NCBI GenBank assembly: GCA_036971475.1
Contig: JBAIZL010000005.1
Coordinates: 248,798,323 to 248,862,322 of the forward strand
Source: Prosapia bicincta
Lineage: Eukaryota; Arthropoda; Insecta; Hemiptera; Cercopidae
Reading direction: 5' to 3'
Length of the DNA stretch: 64,000 bases
Below, in pieces: positions 32,331 through 43,974 of this stretch. Positions within the stretch are counted from its first letter, which is position 1. Each line of letters begins with the position of its first letter. Position numbers and translations under genes: made by a program. The notes under the pieces were generated by a model, which was given only the letters and a program-made list of their open reading frames with translations, did not search any database and had not been told where the DNA came from.

Positions 32331-32718
32331 ACTGGGGATTGGACCGCTCCTGGAATCAGACGAATTTCTACCAGACACTACGTTTTCTAATGTAATGTTT
32401 TAAACATCTGAATTTTCAAAAATCTACCACAGTCATGGTATTCTTTGCCTAATACAAACGGAGTAGATAGCGCCTTAGATCTCTGGCTCAATGCTTACGT
32501 ATCATTGTTGCGTTTTGCTCTGTCAGGGCTAAACGACACCCTAACGAATATCTCTTCCGGAGGTCAATCAGGGTAAATTGATGACCTTTCCCCCTGCTAC
32601 AGAAACACTACCTATAAAACATTGTAAACCTTCTTCGGTGATTATCAGGAATAACAGATAATTATAGTGATGCGCCCGAGGGACGATTAGTGGAGTTTCC
32701 TCAAAGTATGCCAGTGTT

Positions 32719-32790
<72 letters not shown>

Positions 32791-33892
32791 TGTGTAATTT
32801 CTTACTTAAACTATAATATATAGATGGGAAATTTAATATGATAGTAACTATGGTTGTAATCCATTTTACTTTAAAAAGTAAGAAATATGTTTACAAAACT
32901 ACTCAGTAATTATATTTCCATTTGGATATAAAATAAAGTAAACCAATAGAAATAAAAAATTAAATAGAGTAAATATATTGGTAAATGTCTAAGTATATAA
33001 AAACAGTGTCAGTAGTAATTCAAGCTGTAACTAGTTCTACTTTAGTAAATACATAAATAATTCTACATATGTGTGAGTAGAGAATGGCATATTAATCCGT
33101 AGTAGAAATTGTGTTAAAATTTTGTTTCACTATTTTTTAATTTTAAGGTGTAAGCTGTTATTGTGTAAGCTAAAAAATATTGAATAATTAACCGACCGCC
33201 AGAAGCGAGTCATAAAATTTTAATTGTACTCAAACATTTTCCTATTTAATGTTTGAAACAAATTGTGTCATGTTGTGCTTCCGTAAAATGTTATAAGTTT
33301 ATATTTTTATAGTTTTCATATATTATACTTATTTATAGATAAGTCTGTAATATAAATAAGTCAATTAGTCTTGAATGTTTGTAGAATATTTTACTCTGTC
33401 TATCTATAATGTAACTGTAGACTGACCTCTCCTCTTACTTTTTCCGACCCTCCTCTCTTTCTCTCTTTGTTTATCACAGAAATTTATCTCTGATAGTTAT
33501 TAATATTTTTGTCTTTTCATTATCTTTTTCGTATATATATTAAGGAATATAAATGTATGTTTAAATTATTTATGTTTTTGTCTATGAAATCACAAATGCA
33601 ATAAATGTGTTTAACTCAAAGTGATACTATTTCAACTGATTCCTCACCAGTACCCAGGTTATTGTTCATCGTACAAGGATGCATTATGCGGGAAATCTAA
33701 TTTTGTAAATAATACTAATTTCAACTTTACTTGGTTTTATCAAAGTTTGATTTCGAATTCACGATCTCCGACTTCGACACAACCTTACTCGAATCTGGAA
33801 ACCCAAATATTTACGTATTTATATACGTGTTTCATACATTGCTTCTTCTTTGGGAATAATGCTGTCATTTAAAAACTTAATGATACGTTACT
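32331..33892. other. Intronic or intergenic stretch with a GT run
   Basis: (GT)n at 32718-32797. The remainder is AT-rich with no repeat or coding signal recognised. Confidence 0.45.
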
Positions 33893-34128
33893 TTAGGTTA
33901 GGTTATGTTAGGTCAGGTTAGGTTAAGTTAGGTTAGGTTGGACTAGGTTAAGTCAGGTTATGTTAGTTGTATTACGTTATGTTAGGTTATTTTGTGTTGT
34001 GTTATGTTATGTTAGGTTAGGTTAGCTTAGGTTAGGCCAGGTTAGGTTAGGCTATGTTAGTTGTATTATATTAAGTTAGGTCAGCTTAGGTTAGGTTAGG
34101 TTAGGTTGGATTAGTTTAAGTTAGGTCT
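33893..34128. repeat. Interstitial TTAGG telomere-like array, degenerate
   Basis: Many ttagg units in the forward direction, mixed with ttatg, ttagt, tcagg and ttaag variants, over about 235 bases. TTAGG is the ancestral telomere repeat of insects and most arthropods. The degeneracy shows an old internal array, not a chromosome end. Orientation is opposite to the CCTAA minisatellite at 10 kb. Confidence 0.9.
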
Positions 34129-34927
34129 GAGCTTAGGGGCTCGGTATAATAGATACGCTGCTAAATGTGAACAAAGAAAGCTAAATTATTTTGAAGGAAA
34201 CTAGAATATGAATGACTTAACACGTGTCATTATTATTTAACTATTTAACTTTAAAAAAATTTGTATTGTCATTTTTGTAAATGTTAAGATTTGAAGAGAA
34301 CTTATAATTTGTTACAGGGATTCACACAATTGAACAAACAAAACATTGAATGTCGTCAGAAATATACTTATATCAATAAGTTAAGTTGATTCAAACTGGT
34401 GAATGTTTAGTAGCATATAGTTCATTAAAAAATCACTTTAAAGTTTAAAAAATGCTATCTTTTAAAAATAAATATCTGTAAACTCGAAACTGGTTTTCGA
34501 ATGTAAATAATGTTGAGTTCTATTGCCTCTGATGAATATGATATTGTAACATCTTTTAAGTTACTAAAAATTTACTTTATTAATTAATTAAGTGGCTCAA
34601 AAATTAATGTATTAAAACTAAAATCATAAAAAAATGTTTGAAACAATTATTGTAACTTAAATAATTCAAAAAGTAAGCAACAAATTATTACTTTGATTCT
34701 CAAACCAGCTGAAAAGTTTCGGTTATTAAAAATTACAATTTTGTCTTATCGAAACTTACCATAAACATTTATACAGATAACATAAATCTCCGTTTCAAAA
34801 TGAAAAATATATTTTATTGATAGAACACGAATTTCATTTCAGAAATTGTATTGCGAAAATTCATTTTCCGGATTACAGATTCGTACAGTTTCTATGCTTT
34901 CTACGACTTTATTACAAATGAACAATG
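34129..34927. other. Sequence with nothing recognised
   Basis: AT-rich, no repeat, RNA or coding signal. Confidence 0.4.
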
Positions 34928-35252
34928 TTTAAGCTGGCTTGTGAGTTAGTTTTATAAACACAAGAAATATATAAAACTTACAATGATTAAACTTTAAATT
35001 CAAACGCGTTTCAATGACGTTTTGTCATCATCATCAGTAATGCTATCACAAACATAAAACTGTAATTAAATAAACGGAACATAAGTTATGATATATACTT
35101 TTTTATTATAGGTTATGTTCCATTTACTTAATTAAAGTTTTATGTTTGTGATAGCATCACTAATGATGATGACATAATATCATTGAAACGCGTTTGAAAT
35201 TAAATTTTAATAGTTGTAAGTTGTATATATTTTTTGTGTTTATAACTTTGTT
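34928..35252. mobile_element. Complete foldback of the CTGATGATGATGAC family
   Basis: The outer ends (gtttaagctggcttgtgag on the left; a ttgtaagttgtatata block on the right) match the right arm at 21.9 kb. The minus-strand arm (35001-35041) has CTGATGA, extra T, GATGAC..GTCATT, GAA, palindrome ACGCGT, T. The plus-strand arm has CTAATGA, a core mutation. The centre near 35098 is not palindromic over about 30 bases. No ORF. Confidence 0.75.
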
Positions 35253-35780
35253 ACAGTTTAATTAAATCTTAGGCCTATGATGTGGAAATATATTTTAACC
35301 AAGATGGAAATTCGCGATGCTAACGGAATATCATTAGTTACGTACAGATAATTTAGATAGCGTAAAACAATTTTGCTGGTAGTTAAACTATAAGCACAAG
35401 TTAGTTTTACACGCAATAACTCCTCAGACCGAGACTGCAGTACGCCAATAGAATTTCCCGATTGCACTGGACAGCTAGAAGTCGAGATATCAAACCTAGC
35501 AATTAATTTTCTGCTTTGTTTTGTTCGGCTCAAGTGTCGTTTCATGTCAGCTGAGACACGTAAAGTCTGAACTTCAAGTCTAAATTAACTGGGTTCTGTG
35601 ACAACAGATGTAGGTCAGAGAAAGTTAACGTAATCAGAGTAAAGTGCACTGTAAAGAAACAATTTTAAATTACAAGTGGGTATTTATAGAAGGTGCTGAT
35701 ATACCTATCATTCATACACTTCTTTTTATGTTTACTTCCGTCAATGTTTTTTTTTTTTAAATTAGTTCACTCTCTCCTTA

Positions 35781-35837
<57 letters not shown>

Positions 35838-35959
35838 TGATGTGTTTTCTTGTAATATAGTTAATAAATTAAAAATATTTCAAAAACAAGAATACTTTTA
35901 ATGAATATATGTATTCAAAGATATATATATATCTTGCTCAAAATTTCAATCTCTAATAA
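35253..35959. other. Sequence with a (TA)n run
   Basis: A 95-codon minus-strand frame (35258-35545) begins inside the foldback boundary and has no recognised match. (TA)n runs at 35784-35836. Nothing else is supported. Confidence 0.45.
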
Positions 35960-36545
35960 AATAATTTTCTGTTCACCCACTTAAGTTTAAATAAATGTTT
36001 TGTAGCCTGTAGTGTATGACAAATGATGTTGATACAATTAAACAAATATTTATTAAAAAATTAAATAATAAAAATTGAAGTCTAGCTTTTTGACACTGAG
36101 CTAACTTTGCCATAGCTAGAAATTTACTTCTAAATACGTACATGAATTTTTCTTTTGTTCCCATCTTGTCGTTGAAACCTCCATTGCAAAACCTTAAATT
36201 GTTGTCATGGTAGTATAAAATATCATAAATAATGCGCAAGGATTAAAAATGAACGAAAAGAATAAAAATAGACAAAAAAACTGGATTAACAGTATCGAAC
36301 CTTGCTTCACAAACGTACCATGCGAAAAGAAACTACAACACAATGCAAGGGACGAGAAACAAGAAAACGTATAAATAATAAGAAACAAAAATAATATTCA
36401 AACACCATACTTAAAAAATAAATTGGAAAATTAAAAAGAAATTCGCTTTATATTTTGCTACTTAATATTGTTATTCTGACACACATATTTACATAAATTG
36501 TAATTATAAAAAAAGAAACTAAACTGAAATTTTTCTTACTTATTT
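35960..36545 (-). repeat. Dispersed repeat with tRNA-like segment, copy 2
   Basis: Aligned in order with 6200-6840: a gtatgacaa block, cactgagctaac (A-box side), ccattgcaaaacc, caatgcaaggg, aaacaccatact and a tttttctta end. The B-box half of the tRNA-like segment is largely deleted here. Old and non-coding. Confidence 0.65.
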
Positions 36546-37364
36546 ATATTACTTCTTTCTTGTAAATTTTGCTGTTGTAAATAAAGTGGACAATAGACAC
36601 GTAGCACGATCCAGGTCATTACATTTCCACAGTGAAATGTTAGAATGTATTTTCAAGGTCATTTACCCATAACAGTAATGCATTGATATATTACGAAAGT
36701 AAAAATATATGATAGATACATTGATACGTTATGTGCAAGCTCAGTTCATAAAGTTGAAAACAAAAGCTTTAGACCATTGTCACAGTTTGTTTAATACGTG
36801 AAACCTTTGTGTAAATATTTATTTCTCTTATTTATTGTTTCTAATTTAGAAGATAAAAATAAGTAAAATAATCCGGCATTTAAAAGAAGAAACGAAATTT
36901 AAAAAACTAACTCCATAATCTTATTACAATTTTTACGATCATTTGTTTTATTCAGAGCTCTAATTATAATAATAATAATATAAGAAATTATTTAAAGAAC
37001 TAAGTGAAAACTTATGATTTAATCAGTGAAATAAAGATGATTACAACAACCAACAATATTATTGGTAATAATCAACATAAATTACTTTTAATAATAACGA
37101 AATCAACTCCATAACACTTTTCTAGGCTAATATTAGTCTACAATAAGGTATTCAATTCTTTTACTTCTATTTTATTCTCTGAAAATATTGCTTTTATAAT
37201 ATATGAATACTGTTTATCAAATTTGATACATCGAATTTACTTTGATAAACCTGAAACAATATACTTTGTTTTGGATAGATTTATATCTGAAATAATTATA
37301 TTAACTATAAATAGCAGTTCCGACGTTTCACCAGAATCTCACCTAGCATTGACGAGGTAAACCC
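36546..37364. other. Sequence with nothing recognised
   Basis: AT-rich DNA with a short (AAT)n run near 36970. No supported feature. Confidence 0.4.
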
Positions 37365-38224
37365 AAAAACATTTGAAGCGTGAGTGTAAAATCAATCAGA
37401 CAAAGAAGAGGGGGATTTGGTGAGTTAGGCAGCGAAGTTTACGCAGTATCTTTCCACTGGGAGACTGTGAGTAGAAATGTTGGAACAGGACTTTGGTCTG
37501 GTTGGATGTTTCAGCAAATGGTGTAGGTTTTTATTGTGGGAAAGTTGTTGTTACGGAGGACAACGTTTATTTCAATTATGATGGGACTGGCTAACACTCT
37601 CTCTCCCTTCTCTCTCTCTCTTTCTCTTTTCCTCCATTACTTCACATGTGTCTATACGTATGACCCAAAACATTTGAAGCGTGAGTGTAAAATCAATCAG
37701 TCAAAGAAGAGGTGGATTTGGTAAGTTAGGCAGCGAAGCTTATGCAGCATCTTTCCACTGGTACACTTTGGGTAGAAATTTTGGAACAGGACTTTGTTCT
37801 GGTTGGGTGTTTCAGCAAATGATAGACGTTTTTATGGTGGGAAGGTTGTTGTTGTTACGGAGGACAACGTTTATTTCAATCATGAGGGAACTGGCTAACT
37901 CGCTCTCTCTCCCTTCTCTATCTCCCTTCTCTCCCTCTCTCTCTCTCTTCCTCTATTACTTCACATGTGTCTATACGTATGACCCAAAACATTTGAAAAG
38001 TAAGTGTAAAATCAATCAGTCAATGAAGAGGTGGATTTGGTAAGTTAGACAGAGAAGCTTATGCAGCATCTTTCCACTGGTACACTTTGGGTAGAAATGT
38101 TGGAACAGGAATTTGGTTTGGCTGGGTGTTTCCACAAATGATGGACGTTTTTATGGGGATGAGGTTGATGTTGCTCTGGGGGACAACGTTTATTTCAATC
38201 TTGAGGGGACTGGCTAACTTTCTG

Positions 38225-38288
<64 letters not shown>

Positions 38289-38290
38289 TT
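37365..38290. repeat. About 310-bp tandem repeat, three copies, each ending in a CT run
   Basis: Units start near 37369, 37671 and 37990 with catttgaa(g/a)(c/a)gt(g/a)agtgtaaa. Each has the blocks tctttccactgg, ttggaacagga, ggacaacgtttatttcaat and actggctaac, and then a (CT)n stretch that is longest in the last unit (38227-38284). Indels differ between units. Frames of 60-120 codons cross the units but end at different places and are not considered genes. Confidence 0.88.
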
Positions 38291-38899
38291 CAATCCAACG
38301 AAAACCGTATTCTATCTTAAAGCTAATTCTAAGAAAATTAGTTCATAACATTTTAACATACGGCGACGTAGTGCTAGCTTAAGGAGTTACAAAATATTTG
38401 TTTGAAATATACAATGGAACTAGACTAAACGTGTTAATAAGATTAACCTTATACTAAATACGTGACTGGTTTTGTTTCACTTAAGACATAAAAGCTAAAC
38501 TGTGCTTTAGGATGAAATTAATGTTTCTCAAACTAAAAGTTCAATGTTCAACAATGAAAGTTATATGAAAATAAGCTAAAAATTAATGTAGTAGGTGAAA
38601 GTAGACAGCAGGAGGTAAGGGAATAAGTGGTACATGGATATTATTGAGTTTTAGAAGGACTTTAAACGGAAAATAGAAAAGGGTTCAAGAATGTTGGTCA
38701 GATTCCATATTGTCGAATAGGTCGTGTTTTCGACAGTTCCGAAAAGCTAGGCTAAAACGTTAAACATAAAAACAACACGAGAGTGAGCACGAAGTGAGTG
38801 TGGCAATGTGATGTTTGGCAGGAACCAAGGAGAGTTGAAGATAAGTCTTTGAGAACGAGACTCAATGGACTCGAACGAATTTCTGAGCAAAATTGAGGT
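38291..38899. other. Sequence between tandem repeat and LINE relic
   Basis: Less AT-rich toward the right end; probably the decayed 3' part of the minus-strand LINE, but no motif can be read. Confidence 0.35.
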
Positions 38900-40100
38900 G
38901 GCGTGTAAGGAAAAGGTCAGACACCTAATATAAAGACGTCGCCAAGATATTTATCAAAAGACCGCTAGAAAATCTGCTTCAGGTTAAGAGTGATGGCTCC
39001 GGTTTGCAGCCGTTTCTTTCTGGTGAAACTGATAGTTTCTGATTTATCAGTATTACCCTTAGATCTCCCTTTCTTTAGCCACAATAACCGGGGAGCCAAT
39101 TGCCTCTGGATGGTATTCGTAGTATAAAGTACGCCCCTGGCAATTGTCAGGATCATGGGAGAAGTCTGGTAGAAGTGGGATATCATTTTTGTAAAAGAGA
39201 TCTATGAAAGAGGGTCTATGAAAGAGCCCAGCAGGTATCCCACAGAGGTAGAGGGAACGTAATTGTCAACACAAACAGTAAAGTATCTGTCAGACAAGTA
39301 AGAGTTGAGGAGGGAGATAGTAGTTTAGGTATGGGACTGGTGGCCTATTGCACAGATGACCGGGATGCCAAACTCAGATAAAAACCTTGTTGATATTGAG
39401 GAAGACTGCAGTGTAGATTACACCTTATTGAACACATCTACTACCTCGTTCGTTATTCGTAGCAGTTTTTGCGTGGTGGAGTATACTTTGCAAAATCCAA
39501 ACTGCTAATGATGCCATCCAGGACAGAAATGTGCGGGCGTGTAGGATTCTTTCGAAATCTTTGGATAAGGTGTGAGAGATGGAGATTCGGTGGTTGGTGT
39601 CAGGGTAGTTCAGAGGTATACGACGTTTAGAAATATGGATGATTTTTAAGGTCTTTCAGCAGGAGTGGATTGATGTAGACAGATGATGAGTCTGTGGATA
39701 TTAAGGATATAGAGCGTGAGGATGGGAAGGGAATTTTTTGGGGCGTTAGCGGTGATGGTAGATGTCCGGCAGCTCTAAGCCTCTGGATGACGTCAGCCAC
39801 GGCGAACTGGGTGAAGGGTGTGCCTCCGTCTCAAGAGCCGTTCTAAGTAATTTTGAAGATGTCTACCCACTAAGGCAGTATAAAGGCGTCGTCGCAAATC
39901 CCATAGTGCGGTGAGAACTGTGCTTCCAACGAGTCAGCAACGACCTCAGTTTTATTTGCTGAGAGAAGCCTAGTCTTGAGGAGTTTTGGATTGCATGATT
40001 GTGTCTTGAGGATCTAGCAGGTAGTTCTAAACACCGTGTACTCGATTTCCACGTATTTAGAGTGATTTGGGTGTCCAAGAGTCCTTTCTAAATGTTGAAG
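38900..40100 (-). pseudogene. Decayed Jockey-like non-LTR retrotransposon, RT region
   Basis: Minus-strand translation, with several stops and shifts, gives in order: KIIHIS (near 39650), HTLSKDFERILHAR (about 39590-39550), TAVFLNINKVF and VWHPG (about 39410-39360), NDIPLLPDFS (about 39180), DKSETISFTRKKR and ITLNLKQIF (about 39060-38965). These match the successive RT blocks of Jockey-clade LINEs (IPKPGK, LSK.FERIL..R, AVFLD...FD.VWH, IPQLP, ..EKS..I.FTR, I.L....I). The YADD block is not readable. The region is GC-richer than its surroundings. No intact protein. Confidence 0.75.
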
Positions 40101-41044
40101 AAGGATTCCGAAGAAGGACTGGTTAAGACGTCTGTTAAACGGCGGAAGTCTCGCGTTCTGCCAATAGCAACGCATTCTACTATTTATAACACTATGAGAT
40201 AACGAGGACCGTTGGTTGGAGGCCTGAGCGGGATAGGAATTCTTGGATATAGCGCTGAAGAGGACTACTTCGACTTGAAGGGGGAGAGAGCGTCCAAGTC
40301 GTCGGCAGTGGAATTAGGCGAAGGATTTCGAGGTAGTAACCGGAGTGAAGAATCTAAACAGCCTCAGTCCTTTACATAGAGAAAAGCTTACTGACGTCAA
40401 TCAGCACACACCTAAAGTAAACAATTACAAGCAGAACCTTTCCTTCATTATTCCATATCGCGATTCAATTCAGGTTGTCATCGCGTTGGTAAGTTTCTCT
40501 ATGTCGGTGAACGAATAAACCCGGTTTAGGAGTTTTCCTCTTGCGCAATTGGTCGACAAGATTGGAAATAAATGACATGACCTGTCTCTTTGTGTTGCGT
40601 GTACAGGACATACGTTTTTCGTTTGTATTTAATGCTTAGTTCGTGATTTTCAATTCTAGCTAAGATACGTCTCAGCCAATGTACGATTCGTTAGGCGAAT
40701 GTACTATTTTTAACAATTTCCACAAGAAAGGCAATTGTTAACTAAACAGATCTTATCTTTGGCGTCAAATAAAAGGTAAAATAACAGGATTCTTACCTCC
40801 TCCTTCGTTTGTTTTTCGTCGTCATCAACCGAAAGGATATTTTGGTGGTGTAATGCTTTATCAATGATAGTACTGATAGTCATTGCTTCTAAGCGCCTCT
40901 GTCATGGTAATAAGTTCCTAGTCCTTAAGATGTACGTCGGTTAATTTGTGAGAACATAGCAGGCCAGCAACAGCTTGAATCTGAGACAGGTGGTGGCCCG
41001 AGTATTAATACTCAGCTTTATGATCACCTATCAGTTTTAGTCGG
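40101..41044. other. GC-richer to AT-rich transition, nothing firm
   Basis: The first 300 bases share the composition of the LINE relic and may be its upstream part. The rest has no recognised feature. Confidence 0.35.
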
Positions 41045-41236
41045 TTATTTACGAGTATAAAACATAAAAATATTACCTATTGCCGAAGAAAGGGAAGAAC
41101 CCAAAGAAGTACCATCAAGTTGCCTGTAAAAGCGTCTGTTAAATATGATCCAATTAAATATTTGTACTGAGAAAAGTATGCCAACGTATAATTCTTGTAT
41201 ATTTAATTTCAACAACTGCGCTCTAACTTCTAACAT
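41045..41236 (-). pseudogene. Fragment of a Penelope-like RT
   Basis: The minus-strand frame contains IIFNRRFYRQLDGTSLGSSL, then SSAIGNIFM, which is the RT block before the catalytic YxDD in PLEs (copy A reads IYRQEDGLAMGSPLSS). About 60 residues remain; the flanks are unrelated. The glycine-rich turn is intact, but M-G-S-P is changed to L-G-S-S. This is a fourth, more diverged PLE trace in the window. Confidence 0.7.
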
Positions 41237-41340
41237 CGTCCCTATTTCAAATTGTTGATATACTCGTAATGTAAATACAACTACAGTGTATAACTCTGGC
41301 CTTATTATTATTAAATGCCTTTTATTAGCTCATACTCTCC

Positions 41341-41342
<2 letters not shown>

Positions 41343-41420
<78 letters not shown>
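41343..41420. repeat. (CA)n-(TA)n microsatellite
   Basis: CA repeats followed by TA repeats, directly abutting foldback 3. Confidence 0.97.
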
Positions 41421-41424
<4 letters not shown>

Positions 41425-41600
41425 AGCTAAGTCAAAATACAAATACAAGTATTATAATTGAATTTACAATTCAAAGCTTTTCGTTGGCTAACAGTACCAA
41501 CATCATCAGGAATATTCCTGATGGTACTGTTAGCCAACGAAAAGCTTTGAATTGTAAATTCAATTATAATTCTTGTATTTGTATTTTGACTTAGTTCTTT
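41421..41600. mobile_element. Foldback 3: near-perfect 180-bp palindrome related to PLE family-1 ends
   Basis: The arms meet at about 41513 (caggaatattcctg) and extend to aaagagctaagtc / gacttagttcttt. Each arm contains gccaacgaaaagcttt, the stem II side, GAA and AAGCTT of family 1. The core is CTGATGG, with stem I ATTC/GAAT. Stem II is shortened by changes on one side. It is the smallest foldback of this series and lies beside a TA run, like foldbacks 1 and 2. Confidence 0.82.
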
Positions 41601-41775
41601 ATTAATTCACAAGAATACATATTGCGATATTTATATATATCATACACTTTTTAAAATACGTTTTTATTCATCCAAACAACTTCAAATACTTTTTTTTTAA
41701 CCTATAGTGGATGACAATCTATGTGAATACAGTTTTTTCAAATATTTATTCAATAATTAAGTTAAAAAATTTGGG

Positions 41776-41849
41776 GGTCGAAGCCGGATACGAACTGAGT
41801 ACCTTAATGTTTAAAGTCTAACGCGTTCGATACTGAACCAACCTTTCCA
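41776..41849 (-). other. tRNA-like segment in dispersed repeat copy 3
   Basis: The minus strand reads TTGGTTCAGTA (A box with changes) and AGTTCGTATCCGG (B box with one change), spaced as in a tRNA. Confidence 0.5.
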
Positions 41850-42056
41850 TGACTAGAAGTCTATTTCTCATAGACGAAACTAAATTAACATTTTTCTTTG
41901 TTGGCATGGATGGAAATTGACTATTAAAACAAAAATTATATTAGCCTACTTGTTAAATAAGGTAAAGAGTATGTTTTTGCGAAAATGTCAGAAAAAATTA
42001 ACGTTAAGACATTATTACGTGTGTAACATTAGTTTAAAGCAATCTTATGATAATAT

Positions 42057-42110
42057 CAAATATTATCAGTAGAACTGATAAAGTCGACGTGTTCATATAT
42101 TCTCAATAAT
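42057..42110 (+). repeat. 54-bp direct repeat, left flank of R2-like relic
   Basis: This stretch is repeated at 43795-43850 in the same direction with about 80-85 percent identity. It contains the small palindrome tatcagtagaactgata and gtcgacg(t/c)gttcata. The two copies bracket the R2-like coding relic. Confidence 0.8.
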
Positions 42111-42411
42111 ATTTTATTCAGACATATATATCTTTATAATAAATTGTAATAAAGAAGTGCAGATTAACATAAAGTTTTCCGATCTCATAACAATAACTTA
42201 CAAAATGTGTAAAGTTTTGCACAGCACTATAAAAAGCACTTCACAGTTTCTATAATTTAATGGCACTAGTAGTTTAGTTCAAAATAATCACACAATTTAT
42301 ACATGTATTCGGATGTACTGCGAGAACTTATGACTACATGAATAACCCCCAAAAAATAAAGTATAAATAAATTTTAACAATAGCCACACAGACCAAAAAC
42401 AAAAATTAGGT

Positions 42412-43790
42412 TTAAATATAATGGGGCTGGTGAAACCCTCCCAAAGACATTAAAAAGAGCGTCCAGCCGCAACGTGCCCAGCTGCTACCATTGTTGCTGA
42501 CGGTGATGTGTGTTATATAAATGTGCCGGGACCATCTAATGGTATCCGAAACTATTAGTCTTTTCATTATTTTAGCGTAACGTGGATATATCCTCAACAA
42601 CCTGATTACCTCCTCGTTACGTTGGTCCCACGAAAAGAGGGCTCCTATCACTAAGGCAATGAGGGTCACTTCATAATCCTGTAAGTGGAGCTCCTCTGCC
42701 AGATGTAAATATTTTTGGATTTATGTACTACGTGCTTCTACCAGACTTTGATAGAGGTTTTCAAAGGGGCAGCTACATCTATAATTGAAATCGATTTTGT
42801 CCCCTCGTTTACCCCCACCAGGTCCGGCCTCAAATTTGAATTCCCACCCGGCAACGGTTGGTTTATGCAAACATCACCAGTCCCCCGCGGCACCGCCTTT
42901 GATAAACGATTTAATACTGTATCATGGCTTGCAGGCCCGCGCTGTACTTCAGACAGTAGTTCAGCATGTGCGAAAGCGTCTCTGACGCATAGCCACACCG
43001 CCTGTCTCCGGTCCCAAAACTCCGGCAGTCGTTGGCAGTACCGCTCCCAGACGGGTTTTATGGACGAACCGCCAGTCAGCGAATCGAGTGTACCGACCGG
43101 TGCGTGTAAAATATATTAGAAACGTCTACCCTACTCAACACATTGACCACCTTTCCTTGGTCCGCCTTCCCTAGTAGTCGCGGACGGTACACAGACCTAA
43201 CGGCCGCTCTCAGTCATAGCGTAAGGACTTGGGGGCGTTCTCCGGAACGACTACGGGGTCTATTGGAGAATCGGGTGCCGGAACAACCAATTGAAACTCG
43301 CACAACACCGAGTACCAACACCACGTGACCCCAATCCGGCTGTGCAGCCGTCGGACACCATTCCTTGAGACAGTCCACACTGACGCAATATCTTCACCGT
43401 CTCTGCTGAACTGATCATCAAGTCTCCCCGATATGTAGCCGTCAAGGTCTTCTTTGGTGGGAAGCTGTCCAATACGTGTACGGACTACACCGCCCAACAC
43501 TGATAATGCCAAGTCCTTGACAACTGGATTCCGACAGGTGATCAGTCGGTAGGCAAGAACGACCTCAGCCACGTCCACCTGGTCCACCAGAGGAAGGAGG
43601 CCAGCTCCCCCTCCAACGGGTTCAAGAAGACGAGCTCCGCGCTCGCTCGGCGAGGCAGGTAGAGTCATGACTTGGCCATGCGCCTCACCGCCTTGTACAG
43701 TTTAATCAGCGAGGTCTTCTCTACCCTGGCACCCCTGAGTATATAATCTAGACGTGACCTCTAGAATTTCTGCTAGGGAGCAAGAAGACT
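42412..43790 (-). pseudogene. R2-like non-LTR retrotransposon relic (RT thumb and C-terminal endonuclease region)
   Basis: Going along the minus strand from 43740 there is a KTSLIKLYKAVRR helix, then LPASPSERGARLLEPVGGGA and GLLPLVDQVDVAEVVLAYRL, then DGYISGRLDDQFSRDGEDIA. These match the thumb region of R2-group LINEs (GGAGLLPL.D, D+A+..SG.L...F...G.DIAS.W). Further on (42998-42738) comes NLRPDLVGVNEGTKSISIID with VAAPLK, the PD..D core of the R2-type restriction-like endonuclease. Then (42669-42412) comes FSWDQRNEEVIRLL, SDTIRWSRHIYITHIT, the usual C-terminal tail. A break near 43140-43210 separates the first two parts and stops occur between parts, so it is dead. GC content is far above the surroundings. 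Confidence 0.8.
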
Positions 43791-43794
43791 CCCA

Positions 43795-43850
43795 CAAATA
43801 ATATCAGTAGAACTGATAAGGTCGACGCGTTCATAATAAATCAATAATGC
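43795..43850 (+). repeat. 54-bp direct repeat, right flank of R2-like relic
   Basis: Partner of 42057-42110. Confidence 0.8.
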
Positions 43851-43974
43851 ATCCAGAATCCCGAGAAAGAATTATTCCGGCAGGTCAAGTTTCAATAAAT
43901 ATTCATTTTTTAATATTGAAACAGTAATTATAACAGTATTTAAATCCAAAAATTTCCTAAAATGAAATATCTTC

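Larger units (their letters stand above)
41308..41960 (-). repeat. Dispersed repeat copy 3, interrupted by microsatellite and foldback 3
   Basis: The start (ccttttattagctca at about 41319) and the part from 41601 onward (a ttcatcca block, a ctatagtggatgaca block, the tRNA-like segment, a tttttctttg end) match 6140-6850. Between them sit (CA)n(TA)n at 41343-41420 and a 180-base palindrome. The part right of the tRNA-like segment is shortened by an internal deletion. Confidence 0.7.

Noticed and set aside
37365..38320. Plus-strand frames of 62-120 codons in the 310-bp tandem repeat
   Set aside because: Unit lengths are not multiples of three and each frame ends differently; no coding conservation between units.
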